This document shows positions 33,089-41,266 of a stretch of DNA of 64,000 bases, piece after piece; the first letter of the stretch is position 1, and each line of letters opens with the position of its first letter. The translations under genes were made by a program, and so were the position numbers. The notes beneath the pieces are model-generated. The model made no database searches. It saw only the letters and a program-made list of their open reading frames with translations, and was not told the DNA's origin. The DNA lies in the NCBI GenBank assembly GCA_019779905.1, contig JABAKE010000005.1, positions 186,001 through 250,000 on the forward strand, written 5' to 3'. Source of the stretch: Modestobacter lapidis. GTDB lineage: Bacteria; Actinomycetota; Actinomycetes; Mycobacteriales; Geodermatophilaceae.

Positions 33089-34000
33089 TCAGCCCCCGAC
33101 GAGCGAGCGCAGGAACAGGAGGAGGTTCGCCGGCCGCTCGGCCATCCGGCGCATCAGGTACGGGTACCACTGCGAGCCGTACGGCAGGTACACGCGCAGG
33201 CGGTAGCCCTGCTCGGCCAGCTCCAGCTGGCGCTTGCGACGCACGCCGTAGAGCATCTGGAACTCGAAGTCCCGCCGGTCGATCCCCAGCCGTTCGGCTT
33301 CCGACGTGACGTGTTCGATGCACGCGTCGTCGTGGGTGCCGAACGCCGGGTCCGGCAGGTTCTCCAGCGCCCACGTCGAGAACCACCTGTAGCGCGCGGT
33401 GACCTCCTCCTTGTCGAGGGCCGCCTTCTTGATCGGCTCCAGGAAGGCGCCCTTGACCAGCCGGATGCGCGGTTTGACCCCGGTGAACGACTCCAGGTCG
33501 GTCTGGGCCCGGCGCATCGCCGCCTGGATGGCGACGCGCGTCCTCTCGTGCTCGGGGAGGCAGGCCCGGAATGCCTCCAGGGTCGCCGGGCCGACCGCGC
33601 TGTACTCCATGTCGACCTCCACGGGCACGCCGTGCTCGGCAGCCGCGCCGAGCAGCCGGTCGAGGTTCTTCCGGCACGCCTGCTCGTCGACGCCGATCCC
33701 GAGCTGGGAGAGCTTGACCGACACGGTGGAGCCCGGCGCCCGCTCGGCGAGGGCCGGCAGGGCCTGGACGTACTCCCCGGTCGCCCGCTCGGCGTCGGCC
33801 AGGTCCGTGACGGACTCCCCCAGCAGGTCGAGGCTCACCTGGAGGCCCTGCCGCCGCAGCTCGTCGGTGACCGCCAGGGCGTCGTCGAGGGTGGTCCCGG
33901 CGACGTAGCGGTGCACCAGGCCACGGGTGAGCCGGGAGCGGCTGACCGTCGCCTCGAGCTTCTTGCTCTCGGACGCGACGAGGAGGAGTCGGCTGAGCAT
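33089..34000 (-). CDS. Proline dehydrogenase (monofunctional)
   Basis: A 303-residue FAD-dependent proline dehydrogenase barrel. Family motifs seen are SVKLSQLGIGVD, VEVDMEYSAVG, RIRLVKGAF near the middle, GTHDD, and the C-terminal FEFQMLYGVR followed by RLRVYLPYGSQWYPYLMRRMAERP with the two substrate-binding Arg (cited in part: YLMRRMAERP). The enzyme oxidises L-proline to 1-pyrroline-5-carboxylate and passes electrons to the quinone pool at the membrane face. It starts the minus-strand operon with the N-methyl amino acid oxidase and a GntR regulator, and is divergent from its partner P5C dehydrogenase across a 298-base region with palindromes. Confidence 0.92.
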   Translation of the reverse strand: MLSRLLLVASESKKLEATVSRSRLTRGLVHRYVAGTTLDDALAVTDELRRQGLQVSLDLLGESVTDLADAERATGEYVQALPALAERAPGSTVSVKLSQLGIGVDEQACRKNLDRLLGAAAEHGVPVEVDMEYSAVGPATLEAFRACLPEHERTRVAIQAAMRRAQTDLESFTGVKPRIRLVKGAFLEPIKKAALDKEEVTARYRWFSTWALENLPDPAFGTHDDACIEHVTSEAERLGIDRRDFEFQMLYGVRRKRQLELAEQGYRLRVYLPYGSQWYPYLMRRMAERPANLLLFLRSLVGG

Positions 34001-34113
34001 CGGGATCTCCCGGGGGTGGGGCGGCGAGGACGACCGGGCCTACCGTCGGAGCGGAGCTGCGGCCGCGGCAGGGCGGGAGCTCGAGCAGGACCTGGATGGC
34101 GGGGACCTTAGGA

Positions 34114-34130
34114 TGTGATCACACATCACA
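34114..34130. promoter_or_regulatory. Palindromic operator candidate between proline and P5C dehydrogenase genes
   Basis: The segment contains the perfect 10-base palindrome TGTGATCACA (34114-34123) and, overlapping it, TGTGAT-N5-ATCACA (34114-34130). It lies just upstream of the proline dehydrogenase start side of the divergent region. Similar half-sites (GTGAT and ATCAC) occur upstream of the Rieske gene at 44559-44574. A GntR operator is likely; a CRP-like site is the alternative. Confidence 0.5.
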
Positions 34131-34192
34131 CAAGCCTTCCGACGCCGTCGGCCGCCGTGCCGGAAGGTGCCGCAGCGCGGGGTTCCCGAGCG

Positions 34193-34207
34193 AGAAATTT
34201 CTATGTA
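34193..34207 (+). promoter_or_regulatory. Candidate -10 and palindrome upstream of P5C dehydrogenase
   Basis: AGAAATTTCT (34193-34202), a perfect 10-base palindrome, runs into TATGTA (34202-34207), a good -10 hexamer, 92 bases before the ATG of the P5C dehydrogenase. It is a locally AT-rich island in GC-rich DNA. Confidence 0.4.
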
Positions 34208-34298
34208 GCTTCAGCCCACCCCAGTCTCTCGCCGAGCAGCCGCCCATCCCCTTGCCCCCGGTCGGCCGGCGTTCCACCCCTCGAAGGCGGATCCACCG

Positions 34299-35948
34299 AT
34301 GACCTCTCCGCGCGTCAGCGTGACCGGCAACCTCCGCGTACCGGACCCGTTCAACGAGCCGGCACGTGATTTCGCACCCGGTTCCCCGGAGGCGGCAGAA
34401 CTCCTCAAGGAGATCGACCGGATCCGCGGGCAGGTCCGGGAGCTGCCGCACGTGATCGCGGGTGAGCGGCTCCCGCTCGGCGGGCCGTCGGACGTGGTCA
34501 CCCCACACGACCACGGGCACCTGCTGGGGCACTTCTCCCCCGCCGGGCCGCACGAGGTCACCGCGGCCATCGAGGCGGCGTTGCGCGCACGTCCGGCCTG
34601 GTCCCGCACCCCGTGGTGGGACCGGACGGCGATCTTTCTCCGGGCCGCGGACCTGGTCACCGGCAAGTACCGGGCCGAGCTCCTGGCCACCACGATGCTG
34701 GGCCAGTCGAAGACCTTCCACCAGGCCGACATCGACATCAACGAGCTGGCGGATTTCTTCCGGTACAACGCCTCGTTCGCGGCCCAGATCTACGACACCC
34801 AACCGCGCTCCGCGGCCGGCGCCTGGAACCAGATGGACCACCGCCCCCTGGAGGGGTTCGTCCTCGCCATCACCCCGTTCAATTTCACGGCCATCGCGGG
34901 CAACCTGCCGTCCACCCCGGCCCTGATGGGCAACGTCGTGGTCTGGAAGCCGTCGGAGAAGTCGGCGCTGAGCAGCGACGTCGTCATGCGCGTGTTCGAG
35001 GAGGCCGGCCTGCCCCCGGGGGTCATCAACCTCGTGCACGGCTCGGGCGGCGAGGTCGCCGCGGTGGCGCAGCAGAGCGAGCACCTCGCCGGCATCACCT
35101 TCACCGGCTCCACCGCGGTGTTCCGCCAGCTGTGGAAGAGCACCGCGGCGAACATCGACCGCTACCGCAGCTACCCACGCCTGGTCGGGGAGACGGGAGG
35201 CAAGAACGCGGTCGTCGCGCACCCCTCTGCCGACCCGGAGGCGCTGGTGACCGCGCTCGTCCGCGGCGCGTTCGAGTACCAGGGCCAGAAGTGCTCCGCG
35301 GCCTCGCGCACCTACATCCCGCGAAGCCTGTGGAAGTCCGTCGAGGAGCCGCTGGTCGCCACCACGGCGAACCTCCGGGTCGGGGACGTGACCCAGCACG
35401 AGACGTTCGTGGGTGCCGTCATCGACGGGGCCTCCGCGCGGCGCCTCGAGCGGGCGATCGAGCGGGGCAGGTCCCTCGACAGCCACGAGCTGCTGGCCGG
35501 CGGCAGCACTCGCACCGAGGAGGGCTGGTTCGTCGACCCGACGATCTTCCGCACCACCGACCCCGACGCCATCACGATGTCGGAGGAGTACTTCGGTCCG
35601 CTCCTCAGCGTCTACGTGTACGAGGACGACGAGTGGGAGCGCACGCTCCAGCTCGTCGACCGGACCAGCGACTACGCGTTGTGCTGCTCGATCTTCGCCG
35701 GCGACCGACGCGCCATTGCGCAGGGCCTCGACGTCCTCCGCGACGCGGGCGGCATGACGTACGTCAACGACAAGCCGACCGGCGCATCCATCGGGCAGCA
35801 GTCGTTCGGCGGCAGCCGGGGCTCGGGAACCAACGACAAGACCGGGTCCCCCCTCGCCCTGCAGCGCTGGATCACCGGGCGCTTCATCAAGGAGACGTTC
35901 AGTCCGGCCGTCGACTGGACCTATCCCTACATGGGCCGGCGCGGCTGA
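34299..35948 (+). CDS. pruA: 1-pyrroline-5-carboxylate (L-glutamate gamma-semialdehyde) dehydrogenase
   Basis: A 549-residue aldehyde dehydrogenase of the P5CDH family. Family features are the N-terminal VTGNLRVPDPFNEPARDF, FVLAITPFNFTAIAGNLPS, the Glu motif LVGETGGKNA, the catalytic Cys332 in YQGQKCSAASR, and the C-terminal GGSRGSGTNDKTGSPLALQRW (cited in part: GSRGSGTNDKTG). It oxidises glutamate semialdehyde to glutamate with NAD+, finishing proline breakdown. It is divergent from the proline dehydrogenase gene and shares its control region. A 14-base GC palindrome (35949-35962) directly follows the stop. Confidence 0.93.
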   Translation: MTSPRVSVTGNLRVPDPFNEPARDFAPGSPEAAELLKEIDRIRGQVRELPHVIAGERLPLGGPSDVVTPHDHGHLLGHFSPAGPHEVTAAIEAALRARPAWSRTPWWDRTAIFLRAADLVTGKYRAELLATTMLGQSKTFHQADIDINELADFFRYNASFAAQIYDTQPRSAAGAWNQMDHRPLEGFVLAITPFNFTAIAGNLPSTPALMGNVVVWKPSEKSALSSDVVMRVFEEAGLPPGVINLVHGSGGEVAAVAQQSEHLAGITFTGSTAVFRQLWKSTAANIDRYRSYPRLVGETGGKNAVVAHPSADPEALVTALVRGAFEYQGQKCSAASRTYIPRSLWKSVEEPLVATTANLRVGDVTQHETFVGAVIDGASARRLERAIERGRSLDSHELLAGGSTRTEEGWFVDPTIFRTTDPDAITMSEEYFGPLLSVYVYEDDEWERTLQLVDRTSDYALCCSIFAGDRRAIAQGLDVLRDAGGMTYVNDKPTGASIGQQSFGGSRGSGTNDKTGSPLALQRWITGRFIKETFSPAVDWTYPYMGRRG

Positions 35949-36039
35949 TCCCGGGCCCGGGACGCGCCCGTCGAGCACCTGACCTGCACCTGAACGGTTG
36001 ACGGGCCGGAACGCATGCGCCACGCCCGCACCCGCCCTC

Positions 36040-36056
36040 TATATCGTGGACGCGTG
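36040..36056 (+). promoter_or_regulatory. -10 element for a probable leaderless IclR-regulator transcript
   Basis: TATATC (36040-36045) is 8 bases before the GTG at 36054 and no Shine-Dalgarno lies in between. This arrangement is typical of leaderless actinomycete mRNAs. No clear -35 is seen. Confidence 0.4.
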
Positions 36057-36872
36057 ACGTCGATGGAAGAGCGGGGCAAGCTCAACCAGTCGGTGCGGAA
36101 GGCGATCACGCTCCTGCGCGCCACCGCCGAGGACGGCGACGCGACCGTCTCGTCGCTGGCGCGGGCCGCGGGGCTCCCGCGGGCGACCGCGCTCCGGATG
36201 ATCCAGACGCTGGAGCAGGAGGGCTTCCTGCTCAGGGTCGTCGGCGACGACCGCGTGCTGCTCGGGCCGGAGCTGCTGCGCCTCGCCAGGTCCACCGACG
36301 AGGCCCTGCTCCTGCGGGAGGTGTCCCGCCCCGTCATCGTCGACCTGGTCGCCGCCGTCCGGGAGACGGTGACGCTCAGCGTCCTCGCGCCCGACGGCGG
36401 TCTCGACGTCGTGGACCAGGTGGACGGACCACAGCACCTGCGCCCCCAGTCCTGGATGGGGCAGCGCTTCCCGCTGCACGCCAGTGCGAGCGGCAAGGTG
36501 CTCCTGGCCACCTGGGACGAGGCACGCCTCGAGCAGTTCCTCCGCGACCCGCTCCCGCCGTTCACCTCCGCCACGATCACGACCGGGGAGCAACTGCGGT
36601 CGGAGCTGGCGCGGGTCCGCGAGCAGCAGCACGCGCTGAACGTCGACGAGGAGGAGGAGGGCCTGTTCAGCGTCGCCCGGCCCATCCACGGCCGGGGCGA
36701 CGAACTCCTCGGCGTGCTCACCCTGAGCGGCCCCACCCAACGGCTCGATGGGCCCGGGCGGCGATACGCGGTCGACCAGCTGGCACGTGCGGCCGGCCGC
36801 ATCGCGACGGCGCTAGGCCGTGGACGGGCGACCGCGACGCCCCTGGATGTCGTCGCCCGCGCGGGTCACTGA
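36054..36872 (+). CDS. IclR-family transcriptional regulator
   Basis: A 272-residue IclR-type regulator. The N-terminal winged helix is about residues 8-70 (SVRKAITLLRATAE, VSSLARAAGLPRATALRMIQTL, GFLLR) and the C-terminal GAF-like effector domain includes ETVTLSVLAPDGGLDVVDQV and FPLHASASGKVLLA. IclR proteins often control catabolic operons and bind small organic acids. GTG 36054 is favoured because of the -10 just upstream; ATG 36063 is an alternative three codons later. It precedes the Rieske-reductase gene by 335 bases; a palindrome overlapping that promoter (36975-36990) is its best candidate operator. Confidence 0.86.
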   Translation: MTSMEERGKLNQSVRKAITLLRATAEDGDATVSSLARAAGLPRATALRMIQTLEQEGFLLRVVGDDRVLLGPELLRLARSTDEALLLREVSRPVIVDLVAAVRETVTLSVLAPDGGLDVVDQVDGPQHLRPQSWMGQRFPLHASASGKVLLATWDEARLEQFLRDPLPPFTSATITTGEQLRSELARVREQQHALNVDEEEEGLFSVARPIHGRGDELLGVLTLSGPTQRLDGPGRRYAVDQLARAAGRIATALGRGRATATPLDVVARAGH

Positions 36873-37207
36873 CCCGCAGCAGCCCCTCCCCGCCCTGGTC
36901 GGGCGGCTACGGCGGCGGCGCGCCGCACGAGGTGGTCCGGTCAGCCGTGCCAGGACCCATGGTCCCGTCGTCGATGTGTCTTGCGACACAGGGATCGGCG
37001 TTTTACCGTTGACTCTGTGGGCACCCCCGCCCACGTAGTGGGCAAGCAGGAATCGGGTGGCGAGGTCCGCCGATGCCCCGCACGACTGGGTCCACCGGCC
37101 GCACACCACATACCGACCGCACGCAACGGTCGCCGCCGATCCTGGCCCGTCGACATCGGCAGGGCCGGCCCGGCGGACATGGACGAGAACGTCGGAAGGC
37201 GCAAACG
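36873..37207. other. 335-base regulatory gap upstream of the Rieske reductase gene
   Basis: No protein-like frame. It contains the promoter/operator described at 36975-37009, a second inverted repeat GTGGGC/GCCCAC at 37017-37034 just after it, and a GGAAGG ribosome binding site before the ATG at 37208. Confidence 0.5.
36975..37009 (+). promoter_or_regulatory. Promoter with overlapping palindromic operator
   Basis: TTGCGA (36981-36986), a 17-base spacer and TACCGT (37004-37009) make a good vegetative promoter. The palindrome TGTGTC-TTGC-GACACA (36975-36990) covers the -35, as expected for a repressor. The IclR gene directly upstream is the natural candidate. Confidence 0.5.
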
Positions 37208-38410
37208 ATGACGGCCCTCATCAGCTTCAACGGAGTGCTCGACCCGCCGTGGCGTGCCGCACCCGATCCAGGCGAGCAGCCGAAGCCGGGCACTCCGTCC
37301 GGCCTCCCGGTGTGGGGCGAGGACGCCACCGCGGTGCTCGTCTGCCGACAGGTCCAGGATGTCACCGACGACGTCAGGACCTTCCTGTTCCAGGCCGACG
37401 AGCCGGCCCTGTTCCAGCACGACGCCGGCCAGTTCGTGACGTTGAACCTGGAGATCGACGGCCGCGCGGTGAGCCGGTGCTACACGATCTCCTCCCCACC
37501 GACGCGTCCGCACCTGCTCGGGATCACGGTCAAGCGCCAGCCCGATGGACTGGTGTCCAACTGGCTGCACGACACGATGGCGCCCGGCACGCGCATCTCG
37601 GCCGACGGCCCGTTCGGAGTGTTCACGGCGGCCCGCCACCCGTCGGCGAAGTACCTCTTCCTGTCCGCCGGGAGCGGGATCACCCCGCTGATGTCGATGA
37701 CCCGGACGATGTACGACCTGGGCTCGGACGCCGACATCGTCTTCCTGCACAGTGCGCGGACCCCCTCGGACATCATCTTCCGCCGCGAGCTCGAGATGAT
37801 GGCCAGCACCGTGCCCACGCTGCACGTCGCCCACGTGTGCGAGCGCGACGCGCCCCGGGATCCGTGGGGAGGACTCCGCGGACTGCTCACCGCCGACATG
37901 CTGCCGCTGGTGGCACCCGATCTCACCGAGCGGGTCGTGTTCTGCTGCGGGCCGGCTCCGTACATGGCCGCGGTGCGGCAGATGCTGCTGGACCGCGGCT
38001 TCGACATGCAGAACTACCACGAGGAGTCCTTCTCCTTCGGGGACCTCACCGTCCAGGAGTTCCCCTCTCCGCCGGGAACGCAGGCGGCCACGGATGACGA
38101 GGTGGGCGACGACGGAACCGGCGGGGACGGCGCAAGGACCGTCGCCCGGACCTTCACGGTGGAGTTCGCCCGCAGCGGCCAGACCTTCACCTGCGGCGAT
38201 GACGAGAACGTGCTGGACGCCGCCTACGCGGCGGGACTGACCCCGCCGTCGTCGTGCGGCCAGGGCATGTGCGGCACCTGCAAGACGACCGTGCTCTCCG
38301 GCACCGTGGACATGCAGCACAACGGCGGCATCCGGCCGCGCGAGATCGCCCAGAGCAAGGTTCTGATCTGCTGCTCGAAACCGTTGAGCGACCTCACGAT
38401 CGACTCCTGA
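37208..38410 (+). CDS. Rieske-oxygenase reductase component (FAD/NAD(P)H and 2Fe-2S ferredoxin), GbcB/Stc type
   Basis: A 400-residue electron-transfer protein. The FAD-binding domain shows RCYTISSPP (about 94-102), the NAD(P)-binding domain GSGITPLMSM (about 157) and FCCGPAPYM, and a C-terminal plant-type ferredoxin with CGQGMCGTC plus a last Cys in ICC (about 351-388). An acidic/Gly linker separates the ferredoxin. This order (FAD, NAD, 2Fe-2S at the C-terminus) is that of glycine-betaine monooxygenase and stachydrine demethylase reductases. Its partner is almost certainly the Rieske oxygenase at 43149-44414, although that gene is 6 kb away on the other strand. NAD(P)H electrons pass through it to the Rieske centre. 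Confidence 0.87.
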   Translation: MTALISFNGVLDPPWRAAPDPGEQPKPGTPSGLPVWGEDATAVLVCRQVQDVTDDVRTFLFQADEPALFQHDAGQFVTLNLEIDGRAVSRCYTISSPPTRPHLLGITVKRQPDGLVSNWLHDTMAPGTRISADGPFGVFTAARHPSAKYLFLSAGSGITPLMSMTRTMYDLGSDADIVFLHSARTPSDIIFRRELEMMASTVPTLHVAHVCERDAPRDPWGGLRGLLTADMLPLVAPDLTERVVFCCGPAPYMAAVRQMLLDRGFDMQNYHEESFSFGDLTVQEFPSPPGTQAATDDEVGDDGTGGDGARTVARTFTVEFARSGQTFTCGDDENVLDAAYAAGLTPPSSCGQGMCGTCKTTVLSGTVDMQHNGGIRPREIAQSKVLICCSKPLSDLTIDS

Positions 38411-38472
38411 GCCGCCGCTCCCGCGGACCGGCCAGGGGCCGGTGCGTGCCGACCGCACCGCAGCGGACGCCG

Positions 38473-38507
38473 TTGACGTCCCCATACATTGTTTCGATGT
38501 ATCAATG
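38473..38507 (+). promoter_or_regulatory. Promoter/operator candidate upstream of the FAD oxidoreductase gene
   Basis: TTGACG (38473-38478) is followed after 17 bases by GATGTA (38496-38501). Two nested inverted repeats cover the -10 side: ATACAT-N7-ATGTAT (38484-38502) and CATTG-N10-CAATG (38488-38507). This gives the FAD gene its own regulated transcript within the island. Confidence 0.45.
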
Positions 38508-38541
38508 AGATTTCAGTAGCCAGCCCCGGAAGGAGTCCGCC

Positions 38542-39930
38542 GTGCGGGACGCCGTCGTCGTCGGGGGCGGCCTCGCGGGCCTGGCCGCGGGATGGCGGTT
38601 GCGCCACTGGGACACGGTGCTCCTGGAGTCCGGCAGCCGCGTCGGTGGACGCATCCGGTCCGAGCGCCGCGGCCGGTACTGGCTGAACTGGGGCGGACAC
38701 GTCTTCGCCGGCCCGGGAACGTCCACCGACGCCCTCCTCACCGAGGTGGGCATCACGGCCGCACAGGTACCCGGCTCGCTCAAGGGCCTGGCGATGAACG
38801 GCAAGCTGCTGCTCGAGGGACGCATCGAGAGCTATCCCTTCCGGATCCCGATGCCGCTCGCCTCCCGTGTCGCGCTGGTCCGGACGGGCCTCAAGGTCGG
38901 CGGGCAGGTCCTGCGGTACGCGAGGATCGTGCGGCAGCGCCCCGGGGAGGACCCGGCCGTCCGGCAGCAGCGGGTCTACGACTTCCAGAACGGCCGGAGC
39001 TTCCGGGACTTCGTGGGCGACCTGCCCGAGGACGCCGACGCGCTGTTCCGCCCGACGGTCACCCGGTCCGCCGCCGATCCGCACGAGATCTCGGCCGGCG
39101 CCGGGATCGGCTACTTCAGCCTGGTGTGGAACATCGGTCAGGGCCTGAACCGCGGCATCGTGGGTGGCCCGTCCACCCTCACGCAGGGCGTCGCCGCCGC
39201 ACTGGGCGACCGCGTGCACCTCGGCGCCGACGTCGTCGAGATCGCCCACACCAAGCGATCGGTCGTGGTCAGGTACCGGCAGGACGGAGCGGACCGGGAG
39301 GTCGAGGCGCGGTACGTCGTCCTCGCCGCCCCGGCGACGGTGAGCCACCGCGTCGCCGTGGACCTCCCGCCGGACATCCGCGAGGCCCTCGGGAAGATCG
39401 TCTACGGGCCGTACGTCAGCGCCGCGTTCCTCACCGAGGAGACGACCCCCCAGCCCTGGGACACCGCGTACGGCATAGCCACGCCGAAGCGATCGTTCAA
39501 CGTCGTGCTGAACCAGGCCAGCCTGGTCCGCGGCAGCGAGACGACGCGGCAGCCCGGCAGCAGCATCATGACCTTCTCCCCCGCCGGCCTGGCGCGCACG
39601 CTGCTGGAGAAGAGCGACGAGGAGATCCTGCGCATCTACACCGGCGACCTGGAGCAGGTCCTGGGCAGCGGCTTCGGCGACTCGGTCGTCGAGTCGCAGG
39701 TGCAGCGCTGGGAGACCGGTGCGCCCTACTGCTTCCCGGGTCGCGGTGCGCTCCAGCCGACCCTGATGCGACGGGGCAGCCGCGTCCTGCTGGCCGGTGA
39801 CTACCTCGGGACGCTCTATACCGAGACGGCCATCCAGACCGGTTTCTCGGCGGCGCAGGAGGTCGCGAGCCTGCTCGCCACGGAACGCCAGCAGCGCAGG
39901 GTGACCGGCCTCCCACTGGTCGCCGGCTGA
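38542..39930 (+). CDS. FAD-dependent amine-oxidase/protoporphyrinogen-oxidase-like oxidoreductase
   Basis: A 462-residue flavoprotein. The N-terminal dinucleotide motif VVVGGGLAGLAAGWRL with ESGSRVGGRIRSE is typical of the amine oxidase/phytoene desaturase/PPOX superfamily, and the C-terminal FAD motif is RVLLAGDYLGTLYTETAIQTG (cited in part: LLAGDYLGTLYTETA). A GGAAGGAG site precedes the GTG start. It lies between the Rieske reductase and a DapA-family gene with only 18 bases to the latter, so those two are an operon. A C-N or C-C oxidation of a betaine- or proline-derived intermediate would fit, but no substrate can be assigned from sequence. It has no membrane anchor. Confidence 0.82.
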   Translation: MRDAVVVGGGLAGLAAGWRLRHWDTVLLESGSRVGGRIRSERRGRYWLNWGGHVFAGPGTSTDALLTEVGITAAQVPGSLKGLAMNGKLLLEGRIESYPFRIPMPLASRVALVRTGLKVGGQVLRYARIVRQRPGEDPAVRQQRVYDFQNGRSFRDFVGDLPEDADALFRPTVTRSAADPHEISAGAGIGYFSLVWNIGQGLNRGIVGGPSTLTQGVAAALGDRVHLGADVVEIAHTKRSVVVRYRQDGADREVEARYVVLAAPATVSHRVAVDLPPDIREALGKIVYGPYVSAAFLTEETTPQPWDTAYGIATPKRSFNVVLNQASLVRGSETTRQPGSSIMTFSPAGLARTLLEKSDEEILRIYTGDLEQVLGSGFGDSVVESQVQRWETGAPYCFPGRGALQPTLMRRGSRVLLAGDYLGTLYTETAIQTGFSAAQEVASLLATERQQRRVTGLPLVAG

Positions 39931-39948
39931 CATGCACGAGGAGAACAG

Positions 39949-40845
39949 ATGACGGTGCGACTCGGCGGGATCCTGACCGCGCTCGCCACTCCCTTCGCCC
40001 CGGACGGCCGGGTCGACGACGCCCGGCTGCGGGCCCTGGTGGACCGGTCGATCGAGGGAGGGGTGCACGGCGTCGTGGCGTGCGGCTCCACCGGCGAGTT
40101 CAGCACGCTGGACGGCGACGAGCGCCGCCTGGTCGTCGAGACGGTCGTCGATCACGTCGCCCACCGGGTCCCGGTGGTCGCGCAGACCGGCGCCACGAGC
40201 ACGGCCGAGGCCATCGCGCTCTCCCGGCACGCGCAGTCGGTCGGCGCCGACGTGATCATGCCGGTGGCCCCGTACTACGAGCCGCTGTCGGTCGGCGAGA
40301 CGCTGACGTACCTGCGGGCCGTCGCCGGCGCCGTCGACATCCCGGTGATGCTCTACAACCTGCCGGTGGCGACCGGGGTGGACCTCGATCCGGACACCGT
40401 GGGCGCGCTGGCCCGCGAGGTCGAGAACATCCGCTACATCAAGAACACGACGGTCGACATGGCGCAGTCGGCCCAGCTGATCCACAACCACGGTGACGTC
40501 ATCTCCACGTTCGTCGGCTGGGACAGCCTGGTGCTGTCGTCGCTCAGCGAGGGTGCCGCGGGCGTGATGGCCGGGACGGCGAACGTCGTGCCGGCCGAGC
40601 TCGTGGCCGTCCATGACGCCGTCCACGCCGGCGACCTCGCGGGTGCTCGCCAGGCCTGGGCGCGGGTCTACCCCCTCATCGACGCGATCATGACCCAGCC
40701 CTTCATCCCGGCCGTCAAGGCAGCGCTGACGGCGGTCGGCTTCCCCGTCGGCCCCCCGCGCGCTCCGGTCGCCCCGCTCGAGCCCGCCGCGGCCGCCCGC
40801 ATCGAGGAGCTGGCCGCGGCCGTGAGCCCCGTTCCCACGTCCTGA
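39949..40845 (+). CDS. DapA/N-acetylneuraminate-lyase family aldolase or deaminase
   Basis: A 298-residue TIM-barrel class I lyase. The Schiff-base Lys165 lies in IRYIKNTTVD, Tyr136 in VMLYNLP, and the GSTGE loop at 46-50 (GTTGE in true DapA). The family includes dihydrodipicolinate synthase, 2-keto-3-deoxy sugar acid aldolases and 1-pyrroline-4-hydroxy-2-carboxylate deaminase of hydroxyproline degradation. The proline-betaine-like context makes the last worth testing, but the hydroxyproline epimerase and oxidase are not seen. A role in lysine synthesis is unlikely here. It follows the FAD oxidoreductase closely with a GAGGAG site. Confidence 0.86.
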   Translation: MTVRLGGILTALATPFAPDGRVDDARLRALVDRSIEGGVHGVVACGSTGEFSTLDGDERRLVVETVVDHVAHRVPVVAQTGATSTAEAIALSRHAQSVGADVIMPVAPYYEPLSVGETLTYLRAVAGAVDIPVMLYNLPVATGVDLDPDTVGALAREVENIRYIKNTTVDMAQSAQLIHNHGDVISTFVGWDSLVLSSLSEGAAGVMAGTANVVPAELVAVHDAVHAGDLAGARQAWARVYPLIDAIMTQPFIPAVKAALTAVGFPVGPPRAPVAPLEPAAAARIEELAAAVSPVPTS

Positions 40846-40897
40846 CCGAACACCCGACCACAGCTCGAGTGCGTCCCACACCAGCCCGCACGGAGGG

Positions 40898-41266
40898 ATG
40901 CAGACGTCCCTGTCGACCGCGACCGAGAAGCCGGCGGTACGCCGGGCCCAGGCCCCGGGGCCCCTGCTCGAGGAGGGCGAGCTGCCACCGGGCCAGCACT
41001 TCATCGACGGAGCCTTTCACCCGCACCTGTCCGGAAGCCTGATGGACGTGATCGACCCGAGCTGCGCCCGCCGGATCCTTCAGGCCGCGGAGGGCACGGT
41101 CGAGGACACCGACCTGGCGGTGGCGGCCGCGGTCGCCGCGGCACCCGCGTGGGGCGACCTGAGGCCCAAGGTGCGGTCGGAGCTGCTGCACCGGGTGGCC
41201 GACATCCCGCCGGCCGGTGTCGTCAACGTCGTGACCGGTTACGGCCCCGTCGAGAGGGAGGCCTAA
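40898..41266 (+). pseudogene. Vestigial aldehyde dehydrogenase with internal and C-terminal deletions
   Basis: The 122-residue frame starts like a betaine/semialdehyde dehydrogenase (QHFIDGAFHPHLSG, VIDPS, AAPAWGDLRPKVRSELLHRVAD). It then jumps in frame to IPPAGVVNVVTGYGP, which in intact enzymes lies about 100 residues later, and stops five codons on. The cofactor-binding core before the jump, the catalytic Cys and Glu and the whole C-terminal half are missing. It keeps an ACGGAGGG ribosome site, so the deletions may be recent. Its end overlaps the opposing BCCT transporter gene by four bases. An inactive remnant of a once complete aldehyde dehydrogenase of this island. Confidence 0.78.

Noticed and set aside
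38224-41004. Minus-strand open frame of 926 codons across the FAD and DapA-like genes
   Set aside because: Both plus-strand genes show intact cofactor or Schiff-base residues and proper ribosome sites; the antisense reading is compositional noise.
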